Shown here piece after piece: positions 47,044-59,534 of a stretch of DNA of 64,000 bases. A program made the translations under genes and the position numbers. The notes beneath the pieces were generated by a model that saw only the letters and a list, made by a program, of their open reading frames with translations, ran no database searches and was not told the origin of the DNA. Source of the DNA: Kuschelorhynchus macadamiae (taxonomy: Eukaryota > Arthropoda > Insecta > Coleoptera > Curculionidae); the NCBI GenBank assembly GCA_030620095.1, contig JAUTXW010000869.1, positions 779,501 to 843,500 of the forward strand, read 5' to 3'. Within the stretch, counting starts at the first letter, position 1, and every line of letters begins with the position of its first letter.

Positions 47044-48090
47044 GCCGTCTGCATTTTACTTTACGCGTGACAGTTGCAATAAGTGTCATCGTGGAACGTT
47101 TTTATGACAACAATTGTTAGGTTCCATAGCGATGAAGTAACTAAATTAGTAAACAAGTAGCCATATATGTTGCTTAATGTTAGCCAATGAAGAAAATATC
47201 TTTCCAAGTAGTGAATAAATGGAAAATATATCTGAAAATGTTTTCCTGGCTTAATTTTTGGAAAAGTCATAGCGATCTTACAACGATTCGTCCCTTTGGA
47301 CCTTTTATTCCAGACTGAAATCGACCATACTGGCTAAACGAGACATAATATTAGTATATTCGGTAAATCGTATTCTTGAAACAGAAATCAGAAAATGATA
47401 AGCCCAAAGTTCAAAACTTTAAGGAAGGAAGAAGTAACCAAATTTATGACAACAGTAAAAAAAATATTGTTTTACTATTAATAATTTTGCTAAAAACTGA
47501 ATTTTTTTTTTAGGTAGCATTCACTCTGGAGATGTATAGAAAGTGTAGATGGGGAAAAATTGACTAATCTTATGGTTAATAACATAGAAAATAGTGGTAC
47601 AGTACTCGTTATAGCATTAAGAGAAAAGAAGACATAAAGTCAAGAGTTTTCACTGTGGTAAATCACAAGCAACATTTTCTTGGATTCTATCATACATACG
47701 CTGCACTACGTCCAACTCATGTTTAACATAAAAGGGTTTTCTTATCATACAAAGATAGTAGGTGTTTAAGCAAGCCTGAACCATCACTTTATACTGGGCA
47801 CTGTTTCCGCCATATACCTGCCACTTTTCTCGCTAGTTTAGGGGCCGATATGAGTCAGTTAAAACGACGCGGTGGCTGGAAGAGTTCTTCGGTAGCGGAA
47901 CGATACAAATCCATATGCACGGACATAAAACAAATTATTTTGACTATAATTAATTCTGATTTTCTTTATATAAAAGTTGTTTCAAGATCGAGTTTTGTGT
48001 TTACCTCTAACAAATTTACAACTGTTTAAAAAAATGGTTAAGTAATTGTTCCTTTAACATTTTTTATATAAATCTCTATTATTATTAAAC
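47044..48090. other. No recognisable feature
   Basis: AT-rich, stops in all frames. Nothing assigned. The same holds for 37850-39060, 39840-41640 and 44270-44630 apart from the repeats listed. Confidence 0.5.
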
Positions 48091-48119
48091 ACATTTTGTT
48101 CCACATCTGAAAAGAGTAA

Positions 48120-50930
48120 TAGTATCGATTTAGCTGGAATAAGTAACGAATTACTGAAAGTTAAAAACGAACATAAGTCTACCAATCATGCATCTTCCAT
48201 AAAGGGTTCTAATAATGAATCTTCTATACTGAGTGGACTAAAACGTTGTAAATATATTTATGTCGGAAATCTGGATTCCACTACAACTGTTCATGACATC
48301 TTAAAAGACCTTGAAGGTAAGAAAATACCTGTTCTTCTTAAGTGCGAGAGTCTTAAATCCAAAGGGGAGCACCAAGACGCTTTTAAATTGTCCATGGATT
48401 CAAAATTACAGGATGCTATCCTGCAAAGTGAAATATGGTCTGTGGATGTTATTGAAAAGGCTTTTATCTTTAATAAGAAACATTTTGTTTGTCTATGTCT
48501 TCTTGCTTATGTAATTATTGGTCTGAAAAATGTGATATTCTTATTTGTATCTGCCAAGGGTAACATGGACGTATGATGAATGTGGTTCAGTACCAGAGGG
48601 TAAGATTACACAATTTGATTTGTGTGTCTCAGGTTTTGGCATTATTTAATTTAAAACAAATTAATCAAATCTCAAATGCTTTATGGCGTTTTTTGGATTT
48701 AATTTTTTCTACTACAACTTAGTAGGTTTTATGTAGTGATAACCCACTAATCAAGAGTGATTCTTACTACCCGCCTCTGTGCTTTAGTTTTAACTGTGGT
48801 ATTGAGTCTGAATATATTAAATATGACTATTTCTATTATAATTTTAACTTAGCTAATTATAGGGACATACATTTATGTCTCTCTTTTGTTAATTGGGAGT
48901 TTCTCCTTGTACTAATAATATTCATCAAGCAGTGGAATACTTCTACTGTATACTTCATAGTATTATTGATTTGTATGTTCCCAAAGTTAGATTTAAGTCT
49001 TCGAAATTTCCTAAATTGTTTGATAATAGGCCAAAGGAACTCATATTTTTAAACAAGAAAGCTTATAAAAATACAAATCCAGTGGAACTGTAGAGGACTA
49101 TAACTTGTTTTCTAATTTACGAAATGAACGTAAAAAATATTCCACAATTACTTATTCCACTTATATTGAATTGTTGGAAAATAATGTATGTATATAAACA
49201 GGGCAACTTTGAGCTCCCAAAATCAATGTTCTTTAATGGGAAGGATATCAACCAAATTGTAAATTGTTTTGCAGAACATTTTTCTTCTGCCTATGTTGAA
49301 TATGGTGACAATAACCTGACATTAATTTAAACAATAAACAGACGCTAAGTCTCGGTCTCAGTCAAAGTTTATAATAAAATAAAACTGGTTACACGTGTTT
49401 CGCCCGGTCGGGCATCATCAGACCTATCAGAAAAAATATATCCTAATTACTAACTAAAAGCCTTTAAATTAAATAAATAAATAGTACCTTTAAAATAAAA
49501 CAACACGTCACATATACAACGTTAAAACAGTAAACAAACAATCACATTACATAGTTCGACGGATACTGAAAGAGGTTGAAACGAAATGTGGTCAAATGTA
49601 TAAAAACTCCTTATGCTTAAATGTCATAATACTACAATTTGACATTAATTTATTTATTTTATTCATGCTTTGATAACACTGTTAATATTAGTTAATATAA
49701 CAGTTTTGAGGAATAATCTTAGGTGAGGCCTGGATGGTATTCCAGTTAAATTTCTTAAAAACACTAAATTTAGTTCTTTGTACATTGTTTAATAAATCTG
49801 TTTTTCTTGTTTATTTCCCACAAGTGTGGAAAAAAAATTATGTAAAACCTGTATTTAAAAATGGAGACAGAACTGACATTAAAAATGTCCTTAATACCTA
49901 AAATATTCGAATCCTTGAAGTTTTTATCTTGTCACTTTTAAAATATATTTATACCTGAACAGCACAGTTTTATAAAAGAAAAATCCACAGTATCTAATCT
50001 ATTAGAATACCAATCATACATATTGAGTAACTTAGAGATTCATTGCCAAATTGATACAGTTTATAGAGATTTTACTAAAGCCTTTGACAGAATCTGTCAC
50101 AATCTACTTCTTAAAAAAATGCACGCCTTAGGCATTTAAGGTCAACTTTTCAATTGGTTGAATTCATATCTTTTGGGAAGGACACCAGTTGTAAAGATTA
50201 AAAATTTTGTCAGATGTAATTAAGATTCATTTTGGAGTTTCACAAGGTGGGCATCTATCGCCATTTTCTTTTTAACCGTTTTGTCAATGATTTTCCCGTT
50301 CTAAAACTCTATTATTGTTCCTTTACATGTTAGGTGGTGAACTATTGCCTAGAGTTGAAATTGTCAAAGATCTTGGTGTTAAAATAAGTCAGGAGCTTTC
50401 TTTTGAGGAGCATATTCAATGTATGTGTAAAATGGCTTTGAAGTTATTGGTTTCATGATGAGATCTTTGAAAGCATTGAAAGAGTTCAGAAAAAATTCCT
50501 GAGATTTATTGCTTATAATTTCAGATTACCTCTAGATGACTTAAATTATATATTAAAACTTTTCAACATTCAGTCATTAGAGACTGCATAGATGAAAATA
50601 CTTTGATTTGTGCTTCTTGTTTAATATTGTCAATGGTTCGATCGATTAACTTAAATTGCTGGATTTAATTAAACTACATGTTCCAGCAAGACAGACTACG
50701 CAGTTTCGGCTCTTCAGTTTAGATTATCATAGGACTAATTATGGAATGTATAGCCCTTTATCTAGGTTTGGTGGGCTAGCAAATGAGTTACCCAATGAAT
50801 TTGACTTTTTTAATGTGTCTTTTGGCTGCTTTAAAACACAATTATGGAAAACTTTTCAACTCATTTATATATTGTCCACCGATAGTATTTTATTTATTTA
50901 TTGTTATCCGTTAATAAATTATTGATTAAA
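48120..50930 (+). mobile_element. Degraded jockey-like LINE with an insertion
   Basis: In order: ORF1-like 'LKRCKYIYVGNLDSTTTVHD', 'LKDLEGKKIPVLLKCESLKSK' and 'SEIWSVDVIEKAF' (48238-48470); endonuclease/RT linker 'VEYFYCILHSIIDLYVPKVR' (48930-48990). Then RT 'LDGIPVKFLKNT' (49729-), 'FPQVWKKNYVKPVFKNGDR', 'QHSFIKEKSTVSNLLEYQ' and the RT core 'TVYRDFTKAFDRICHNLLLK' near 50056-50115; 'ELSFEEHIQ' near 50395. The end of the polymerase is at 50656-50925 ('LDLIKLHVPARQT..RLFSL'). About 400 bp (49330-49735) between linker and RT is foreign and carries the hammerhead-like motif. Many stops and shifts. Confidence 0.82.
49384..49430 (-). ncRNA. Hammerhead-ribozyme-like sequence (minimal type I)
   Basis: Minus strand, 5' to 3': CUGAUAGGU, core CUGAUGA, a stem II (GCCC-GACC-GGGC), core GAAA, an 8-nt palindromic stem III (ACACGUGU), H17 = A, then ACCAG. 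Stem I can form from GGU with ACC plus outer CU with AG. All usual core nucleotides (C3UGANGA9, G12AAA, U16.1H17) are present. A short stem III is known for hammerheads in Penelope-like elements. Deviation: one extra U sits between A9 and stem II. Cleavage is predicted 5' of ACCAG (49389/49388). Structure-based prediction only. Confidence 0.6.
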
Positions 50931-51973
50931 AAGGTGTGAAAAGCTATCTTCTTGATAATTGTTACTATGATGTCAAAAAACACTTAACATTCATATTTTA
51001 GTATTCAGTAATTTTATATTAAGTATTTAATTTTAACATACTTAATGTTGTTATTTCCAATTTCAATTTTTTTGACGTTTTATCTTTTGATCCTAAGACA
51101 TAAATGGGTATAAATAAAAGTAAATCCCAATATTATACTCGGACTTAGAAAAACCCAGTTTCTGAGCTGTAGCTGTCTGTCAAGAAGAAACACCAACTAG
51201 GATAAAGAAATCTTTAGCCTCCAGAATTATTCATTTGAATAATGTTGGCATTGCAGAATAATTTGTGAGATTTTGGTTATGTCTCAACAAAGATCTTTGT
51301 TTCACATTCTACCATTTTTCGGGGGCCACAGTATGAAGGTAAAATAATTTCTTATCATTCTGAAAAAAGCTTAATAAATTGTATGTTATAGTGGAGTCTG
51401 CTATTATCTTAATAGCTTTAGATGACTGACAGAAGAAAGCAGGTCAATGATTTATTTGCCTATTTATTTATTTACTATACAAAATACACATCTCTGCTGT
51501 ATAGGTATATGATCAAGTTGCTTATGATTAATGTGGATAAAAATACAAACATATTTATTTAAACCTACAACTAGCAGAAAAATTATTCAAGGAAAGTCAA
51601 TGACACAACACAAATGTTATATTTTTAAGTTGTGGTACAGGTCAGGTTAAATTCTTTAATTAAGATTCAATATAGCTGTAATCTGCGTTTTTCCCTAGGT
51701 ATTTCTTGATTGTTCTTTCAAAGATTTTTTAATAATAGTTATTTGCCGTAAATTGATGGCAATTTTGTTATAAAAAGTGTATGAATTATTGCATTCTGAG
51801 TAATTCCTAAATGTGATTTCAAAATGTCAAGCTCATTATATTGGAGAGTGGTATATAGATAAACATTTTCTCTTTTTAGTTTTCTCGAAAAATCTATGCC
51901 ACTAATGGTAAATAATGTCACTGTGCCCGACATGTGTAAACATTTTTATTTAAATTATAGAATACACTAATGA
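50931..51973. other. No assured gene; minus-strand coding-like scraps
   Basis: A 64-codon minus frame (51933-51739, 'MSGTVTLFTISGIDFSRKL...') and a further open stretch near 51730-51665 ('ERTIKKYLGKNADYSYIES' then stop) look protein-like, but are in different frames and match nothing I know. They continue across the hAT insertion into 54930-55260. Confidence 0.3.
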
Positions 51974-51981
51974 ACTGAACA

Positions 51982-54921
51982 CAGTGGCGGCTCGTCAGGG
52001 TAGGCCTCTGAGGCCGCGCCTCACCCCCAAAATAAAGGAAAAGAGAATTTTTTTATATAACTTTTTATCTATTACCAATTAGAAATATACTTTTTAACAG
52101 TTTTACAACATAATAACATTAAAAAAAAACAAAATATAATCCCATAATAAATATTTTAGAAAATAAATTCTGACCACATCAAAAAACCGACCGTGCAACC
52201 TGTGCAAACCCATTCCTAAAGAAAGTGCTCTCGAATGAGGCGAAATAATTTTAGCTTGGAAAGTTTCGACTTCTGACCTATTTATCAACGGCCGGTGCCG
52301 ATGCCGGCGAGTCACCTGATTACGACAGAGCGGGATGGCAATTGCCGATGCACGCGTTTTCTATTGCATTCTTGAGGCGATAAATCTGTAGCTTGGATAT
52401 GCTTTTATTGGTTATTGAAATCACATGACTAGCGAAATATTCCAACGGCTTCTTTTTACGTGGTGAGATTGAGGGCGTTCTGTCTTTTAAGGTGAATAAA
52501 TACGCGTGAGTAAGTTTTTGTTTTGTTTTGATTTGGTAAGTTAGACCGTTCCATTTTTTGTATTTGCTTTTTGCTTTTGAAATGAATCCTATTCACGACA
52601 TTATTGCTTCATTAATTGAAACGCCTTTTTTAAGAAGAAGCGAAACTGAAAAGAAACAGATATTAGGTAGCCGTCCGACGCCGAAAATTTTACCAATATT
52701 TAACTATAAGAGGCAAGGTAAAAAATATTCAAGAACTTTTCAAATATCTTGGTACGAAACTTATAGGTGGCTATGCGGAAGTATTTATAAAGCAAGCTTA
52801 TATTGTTGGCCTTGTATTTTATTAGGTTGCGTCAAAAATAATTGGAGTTCAAGGGGCGGATATTCGGATTTAAAAATTTTTTCACGAGCAGTAAAATCGC
52901 ATGAAAGTTCAAGACAGCATATTAAAAATTCGGTAGCACTTACAAGACTGGAGCAAAATAGGGCGACTATTGCGAATGCACTACAAGAAAATGCAAGTCT
53001 TAATAAAATTGTTTATAATGAAAATGTTCGAAAAAACCGTTTATTACTAAATTATTTAATTGATGTTACTATTACTTTGGGTAAACAGGACTTGGCATTT
53101 CGAGGTCATAATGAAACAACAGATTCTTTTAACCGTGGCAATTTTAAGGAAATATTTGCATGCTTAATAAAAAGAAATGCCGAACTTACTGAACATTGTG
53201 CTAAATTTAGTAATATTTTTACGGGACAATCTAAGACTATACAAAATGAACTAATTGGTTGCATACATGACTATATTCAAGAATATATAAAAAAAGAAAT
53301 CAATGACACCGATTGTTGTTTTTTTGGCGTAATTGCGGATGATAGTACTGATATAACAGAAAAATCACAGTGTTCGATAACAGTTAGGTATGTGACCAAT
53401 GGATCTTTAAAAAAAAGATTTTTAGGATTTTTTGACGTTAGAGATAATAGAACAGCAGAGAGCCTTTTTCATTTAATACAAAACAGCTTAGAGCCTTATG
53501 ACTTTAAAAAAATTGGTCGTCGTATATTTTTTGCCACATTATTAGGAATACCAAATTATTTCCACCAATCACCAAAACGGTCTTTTGTGCTTAATCAGAT
53601 AGTAGGTAAAAGAATTCCGCGAGCTGTAGAAACGCGATGGTATACACGGTCTAAAATTTTAAACTTAGTGGCTAATGAATGGGACAATTTAATTATAGTA
53701 TTTGAAACTATTGTTAATGACTTAAGTTCTGGAACAGAATCTATTAATGGTGCAAAAGGATTTCTAAAGCATTTTAATGATTTCGAATTTTGCCTTTTAA
53801 CGCATATTTATAAACAAATTTTTAGTTGCACTGATGTACTGTTTCAAATATTACAGTTAAAGCATTTAGATATAAATTACTGCATTTAACATTTACATGC
53901 AAATAAACCTTGCCAAGCAACGAATTATTGAATTTAGAAACGAGGACCATTTCAAAAAACTTTTCAATATTGCTAAAAAAGCCACTATTCTGTCAACTAA
54001 CACACGTCGAGGGCAATGTTCTAGCGACTTTGATATTTTTACTAAATATAAAATATTATATTTCGAAATAGTAGATTGTATAATTCTTCAATTAGGGACG
54101 CGGTTTGAAAATTTAAATAATTTAAATTTCTTTGCTTTAGTCGATTGCACAAAATATCCGGAATATGTTAAATGCTTTCCAGACGACTTATTAAATAATT
54201 TATTAAAAAATTATCCAAACATTTTTGATAGAGATAGATTAAAGAATGAGCTTTCTGTATTGTATAGGGATGAACAATTTTCAAATTTAGATGTCGAAAA
54301 AAGTCTAGCTTTGTTATTTAAAGAATTTAAAGCAATTTTTGCGGAAGCATATAAGCTTTTTAATTTAGTTTTAGCTATTCCCGCAACAAGTGTATCGACC
54401 GAACGAAATTTTTCATGTCTTAAACGGATCAAAACCTACCTAAGAAACACAATGACACAAGAACGGCTTTCGGGTTTAGCAATGATGTCAATAGAGCAGG
54501 AATTACTGTCAGAACTTAGTGAAGACCAAAACTTTTACGACCAAATTATAGATAAATTTGCAACCTTAAAAGACAGACGTATAGATTTAATGTACAAAAA
54601 GTAGTTTTTTTATCTTATTTCATACAACTATTTATTTTAAGTTTTAATAAACTAAATTATGTTTTTATTATCGCAATCACCGCTATATTTTAGTGATAGG
54701 TGTACATATTTTACTTGTTTTGTTTACTTATTTACTTTTTTTAGAGTTTATTTTTTCAGTTTTTAATGGTTTAGTAGGGCTATTGGCGATGACCTCCATT
54801 AAAAAAAAAGGTCAACGCGTCGCAGAATAATACCTCATGGGTGGCATGGAAATTTATTCACATTTAAACAAAATTAACCTCATGTAGCCTCACCCTTCAA
54901 TATACTCACGAGCCGCCACTG
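51982..54921 (+). mobile_element. hAT transposon, 2940 bp, perfect 8-bp target duplication
   Basis: Left end CAGTGGCGGCTCGTCAGG, right end TATACTCACGAGCCGCCACTG; inverted ends of 14 bp (CAGTGGCGGCTCGT). Target duplication ACTGAACA at 51974-51981 and 54922-54929. Leader 52140-52560 is GC-richer and contains no frame. The same termini occur on the copies at 2709, 18318 and 32896. It is the longest member here, but its transposase is internally deleted and has a frame break. Confidence 0.97.
52558..54604 (+). pseudogene. hAT transposase (ZMYM1/DUF4371 type), internal deletion
   Basis: The open frame runs 52558-53889; a likely start is the internal ATG at 52582 ('MNPIHDIIASLIETPF'). TTF finger: 'YRWLCGSIYKASLYCWPCIL' (about 52768-52830). 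DUF4371: 'AFRGHNETTDSFNRGNFKE'. First catalytic region: 'GVIADDSTDITEKSQCSI' near 53326-53380. At 'LEPYDFKKIGRRIFFATLLG' (about 53490-53545) sequence jumps directly to the later 'YFHQSPKR..' segment. The part carrying the second Asp and the CxxH motif, present in the relative at 24490-24600, is missing. A stop/frame change at 53887-53897 precedes the C-terminal part (to 54604), including 'LVLAIPATSVSTERNFSCLK' with the catalytic Glu and 'KDRRIDLMYKK'. It cannot encode an active transposase. Confidence 0.93.
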
Positions 54922-54929
54922 ACTGAACA

Positions 54930-55300
54930 AATACATCACTGATAAATGTGCAAATATTAATAGACCCTTGAGGTCTACAGTGGAATTTTTGGTCATGGTT
55001 CAAGTAGATCTCTCTTGAAGTAAAAATATAATTACCATATTTGTTGATTTACAAAACTTCCACACGATTGCATTTTGTATATAGCTTTCGAAAAGCAAAT
55101 AGTAGATTTGAGTAGCAAAAGTTGGTTCCATGTAATTATAGGCTGAATTTACAGTCCCAAAGATAGCTTTTAGGTATGTAAGGTACTGTATATATCCCAT
55201 TTACCTAAAAATGCACTAAATATTATACCCGGTGATTTTAACTACCCTAAGATCTATCAGGAGTCCCTCCTCACCCTTCAATTCACCAATTCCAAAATGA
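54930..55300. other. Flank of the hAT insertion, possible old coding sequence on minus
   Basis: Minus frames include 55200-55000 (66 codons) and, in another frame, 'INKYGNYIFTSREIYLNHDQ' (about 55040-54980) continuing to 'FISDVFVQ' at the insertion site. No family recognised; could be a broken retroelement or pseudogene exon. Confidence 0.3.
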
Positions 55301-55429
55301 AGATTTACATTTCTCTATGAACATGTAACATGAATCCAAAAAAAGAACCAGCACGCACAGTAATGCCTTAAAGACTATAATTATTACCTAATGTTAAACT
55401 ACAATATGACGCAAACTTATTAAACAACC

Positions 55430-57850
55430 ATGAAAAATGTTTTATTACTATGTGAACAGAAATCCAAATAGCAGCTGCAATAAAGTAGTTCTCAAAGACT
55501 CTACAAATCAAGAAGTCATTACAAATAATGAGACCCTAGCAGAGACCTTTGTTCAACAGTCTCAGAAAGTATTTTCTATTGAGAAGCTGTGCAAAAAATA
55601 TTCTAAATGCCATTAGTTCACTGATGTTAGACTCAAGCTCAGGACCAGATAACATCCCATCCATTTTTCTCATCAACAATGCAATCTTTAAAATAAAAAT
55701 GTACTGCAATACCTTAGAGAATAAATCACACCATGTTAAAAAAATTATGTATATATGAAAAATGTCAAGGAAACTGACATAAAAACAAATATAATAACAA
55801 TAACAATATTTGTAAACATTGACTACAAAACCTTAAAAACCATACATCTCGTATAAAAACAAATATGAGTCATTAATCAATCAATCAATCATTTATTTCC
55901 TCAATTGAAAAGTATTACAAAAGTCATATGATAATCGCAGAAAACGTCTGAAAATAACTAGTAAAACAATATAAAATTAAGTTAATGTAAAAAAGTCTCG
56001 GTGGGAATAACAGTTAATTTCAATTTAAAGTGTTTTTAACTTTGATCTAAAAATATTCAATGTCACAGACCCCTTAACATCATTATCCAATACATTAAAA
56101 AACTTGCATGCATTAAATATAACATTTTTTTGATAAAATGACGACCTGTGACTATTAGGTAAGAGCAGTTCCCTCATGTGTGTGTTATAATGTTGAGCAG
56201 ATCGATTTAACTGAAGAGTGGATCTGTTTTTATAAGCATATGTACATACTTCCAAGATATATAAGTCAAAAATAGTCAAGATTGCATAAATGTGATTGAA
56301 ACTTGACATAGTATAAGGTCAGTAAAATACTTTGACTGCAATGATTTTTTATAAATGATAAGGCATAGCAGGAACTGTGCAACGTACCACAAAGGTCAAT
56401 ATGGGCATGCCACTGAAGTGTGCTGTCAAAGTTTAGGCCTAACAATCTACCACTGTCTAATATAAAGAACTAAAAAAAAAAAAAACAAATGTCAAATCCC
56501 GAATCAAATATCTACTGTCAAAGAGGGTTATCATAAAATTCCTTCAGACTGTAATATGCCTTTTGCTTAAGAACATTTTTGCTATTGTTTCAATATTATT
56601 TGATATGAATTTCAGGGGCAAGTGATTGTAAAACTTAACACTTTCATAAATGAATTTTTAGTTAAGGCAAAATTGCAAATTTGCAATTTACAGGCCCATA
56701 AGCCTTACATGCTAACCTTGTAACGTAATGGATAAAATCGTAGCCTGAGAGCGATAGGATACCTGATTCTTAATGAAATAAGAAATAATGCCAGCCAGTC
56801 AATATGGTTTTCTCCCACACTGGTTAACTACAGCAAACCTTATCAAATGTGTAGATTTCTGGACTAGAGAAAATTAAGGTAGACCACTCGACATCTATTA
56901 CCTAGATTAACAAAAAGCCTTTTATAAGGCAACTATACAAACTATAACTTTGGAGTACGAGGCTCTATATATGAGTTTATTAAGGGAATTCTCACAGAAA
57001 GAACATATCAAGTGAGAGTAAATAGTGCATTTCCACTTTCACACTATGTTTGCAGTGAAATACCTTAAGGCTGAGCAATTGGACCACAGCTTTTCATAAC
57101 ATACATGAATGATCTTCAATCAAAATATCAAAATCAACTTATCTTAGTTCGCAGATAACCCAGATCTATTGCAATCCAGAAATAGAACTGGCTCTTTTTG
57201 AACAAGACATAAAATCTATTGAAACCCAGACACAAACCTGGCTACTCAAATTAAATGAAGACAAATTCACTATTTTACATCTAGGTATTAAAAATCCTGA
57301 AAATAGATACACTCTAAATCAAAGACAACTCAAAGAAGTCATTGAGCAGTTGAAGTTACCATGAGCATGAACCTTAATTGGGAAACCTATATCACAAACT
57401 ACTAAAGCAACCAACACTTTTTGTATATTTGATCCAGAAAGCCTTTAAAGATAAATCAGTAGATATGATAAACAAAATACACAAAATTTATGTGAGGCCC
57501 AAATTAAAGTATACCCACTGTGTTTGGAATTCTATATTATATCAGGGATATTGAGCTTCTACAAAAGGTTTAGAGGTGATTGACTGAAATCATCAATTCA
57601 CTAAAAAATACACCATATGTAGAATGCCATAAGGTATTTGGACTAACAACATTACCTTGATAGAGGTGACTTGATTGAGACTGACAAAATACCAAACAAC
57701 TACTACCAAGATCCGAAAATGCATTTATGCATTAAAAAACGTAAAGAGGGTAGTGTATAGATGAAACTCTTTAAATGCAACTTAAGAACAGATTTCACAA
57801 GAACATGAAAACTACGACTAAAGGTCTAGTACATTATTCTTGACATCTCT
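55430..57850 (+). mobile_element. Degraded non-LTR retrotransposon (endonuclease linker and RT)
   Basis: Plus frames in several phases: 'DSTNQEVITNNETLAETFVQ' (55498-55557), 'LMLDSSSGPDNIPSIFL' (about 55623), 'YGFLPHWLTTANLIKCVDFW' (56803-), 'IYYLD.QKAFYKA' where YLDFxKAFD is expected, 'TWLLKLNEDKFTILHLG' (57236-), 'IQKAFKDKSVDMINKIHKIY' (57430-), and 'KYTHCVWNSI'. Order fits a jockey/CR1-like polymerase. Heavily mutated, and interrupted by a second retroelement on the opposite strand at 55876-56460. Confidence 0.75.
55876..56460 (-). mobile_element. 3' fragment of a second LINE, opposite strand
   Basis: Minus frame 56309-56025 encodes a polymerase tail: 'AILTIFDLYILEVCTYAYKN', 'HYNTHMRELLLPNSHRSSF', 'CKFFNVLDNDVKGSV' and 'IFRSKLKTL'. 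The 3' end has a (TGAT)n-type run (55876-55895 on the plus strand as AATC repeats), a common LINE terminus. This frame is open over 94 codons, so it is younger than the LINE it interrupts. Confidence 0.75.
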
Positions 57851-57929
57851 AAAGACTATGATGCAAAGTGAGCCATTTAAAAAATATAAATATTTTCATA
57901 CAAATCTGCATCTGTGTTGGCACCTCAAA

Positions 57930-58115
57930 TTTGGATAAAAATTCTTTATTTGCATTCTTAAATACCCCAGATAACTATTTTCAGTTAAATCTGCACAAAG
58001 AGAGTCTGCCTTTTTGACTATAGAAATGTTAACTAAAACCTCAAAATATGTATTCTTAAATACTCCTTGATACCTATTTTCAGTAGCATCTGCACAAATG
58101 ACGTGTGCCATAATA
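57930..58115. repeat. Short tandem duplication, about 105-bp offset
   Basis: 'ATTCTTAAATAC.CC..GATA' followed by 'CTATTTTCAGT', 'ATCTGCACAAA' occurs at about 57952 and 58054. The minus 71-codon frame across it reads the two copies as repeated peptides ('CADATENRYQGVFKN', 'CADLTENSYLGYLR'). Confidence 0.75.
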
Positions 58116-58339
58116 TTTTGTGTTCAGTCAAATAACAAAAGTCTTTCGTCATAATGAATCTGTTAACACATAAGGAAACTATGTACATTTGACAAATTCA
58201 AATTATCTCATAGGAGGGATTTTGTAGAAGTGGATGAAAAATCCATTCCAAGATTTAAACCAGTCAAACATACAGAGCAGTGAATTATATATTAAGCAAA
58301 GTGATCAGACAGCATACTGTCATCTAATTTTAAAATTGC

Positions 58340-58520
58340 CATTATAGCATGTACAATCAATAATACCCCATAATTACCCATCAATACTCCTGGATTACCT
58401 CCAATTACCTCTGTATTATCTTAATTTACCACTGAAATACCCCTACTTTCCAGGACCAGCCTAGTATTACCTAAAAAATACCTGGACTACTCTTAATTAC
58501 ACCTAGTTTGTACACTAAAT
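58340..58520. repeat. ATTACC-rich degenerate low-complexity stretch
   Basis: About a dozen ATTACC/AATACC/AATTACC-like hexamers at irregular spacing. No coding. The rest of 58120-59440 shows no gene signal. Confidence 0.5.
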
Positions 58521-59534
58521 TACCCACAGTGATTTGCCCCCTTAGGAGTCTCCTATATCTGCTGAAGGCATGCAGAAATAGATGCCAAGTATATGTGTGA
58601 AAAATACCCTCATTAAATATATAAGGCGAGTACCTTCTTAATTCAGAGTTATTCTTATAAAAGGATTGTTATCAAGTTGTTTCATACTGTGTGTTAAATA
58701 AAGTTACTGTATCGGTTGTTCAAAAGGGTAATCAAAACTTCAAAAAATCAAAAATGTCATTTCAATTAGAAAATAAAAAACCTTTCCAACTGATAGTTAG
58801 CCCTGAATTACATAAACCCGTAACCTTACTACTGCTTCTTAAAGAAATATACCAAAAAAGTTGACATACCTAGGTACTACTCGTGCTATTGATAGCAACA
58901 TTGCATTGATTCCACATCAAGACTATACGGCTGTGACATATTATAAAGTAGGGAAACTGTAAAATATAGAGCACATAATCTCTATAAATGCTTTAGCATT
59001 TAACGAGACATGAAGACAGTATATGTCTCAGTATATGTATACATTCTAAATCACAACTCTGTAAAATATTAAATAATGGAACATTAATCCTCCAATTTAT
59101 TACAAAAATTCGAATAGAAGAGCCAGAAGTAAATAAATAAACTTTTATTTGAGATAGCAATCAACATAAACATTACAGCTAATAATTTATAAACTAGAGC
59201 TCTAATTACACATACCTTTAAATCGTTAATAAATTCTGGAGCGAAAATGGTGACAACTTTAAATAACGACTTTGTTAAAAAGAATCACTGTGTTTATATT
59301 TAAGCAAAAACTTCTAAAATATATTGTTTTTCTGAAATTTCTTTATTATTATAACTAGGAATACCATATTCAAATGTCAAATTATGACAGCTCTGTCAGC
59401 TGTTATCTGACAGGAGCGCCTATTCCCTGAGCATGAATGCGCCTTGTTGCCATATCCTTTCAATACAGATACACTTATTATATCAGCCAACAAAAGGGCC
59501 TCACGAAAAAGCAGACCGAAATTTAAAATACAAT

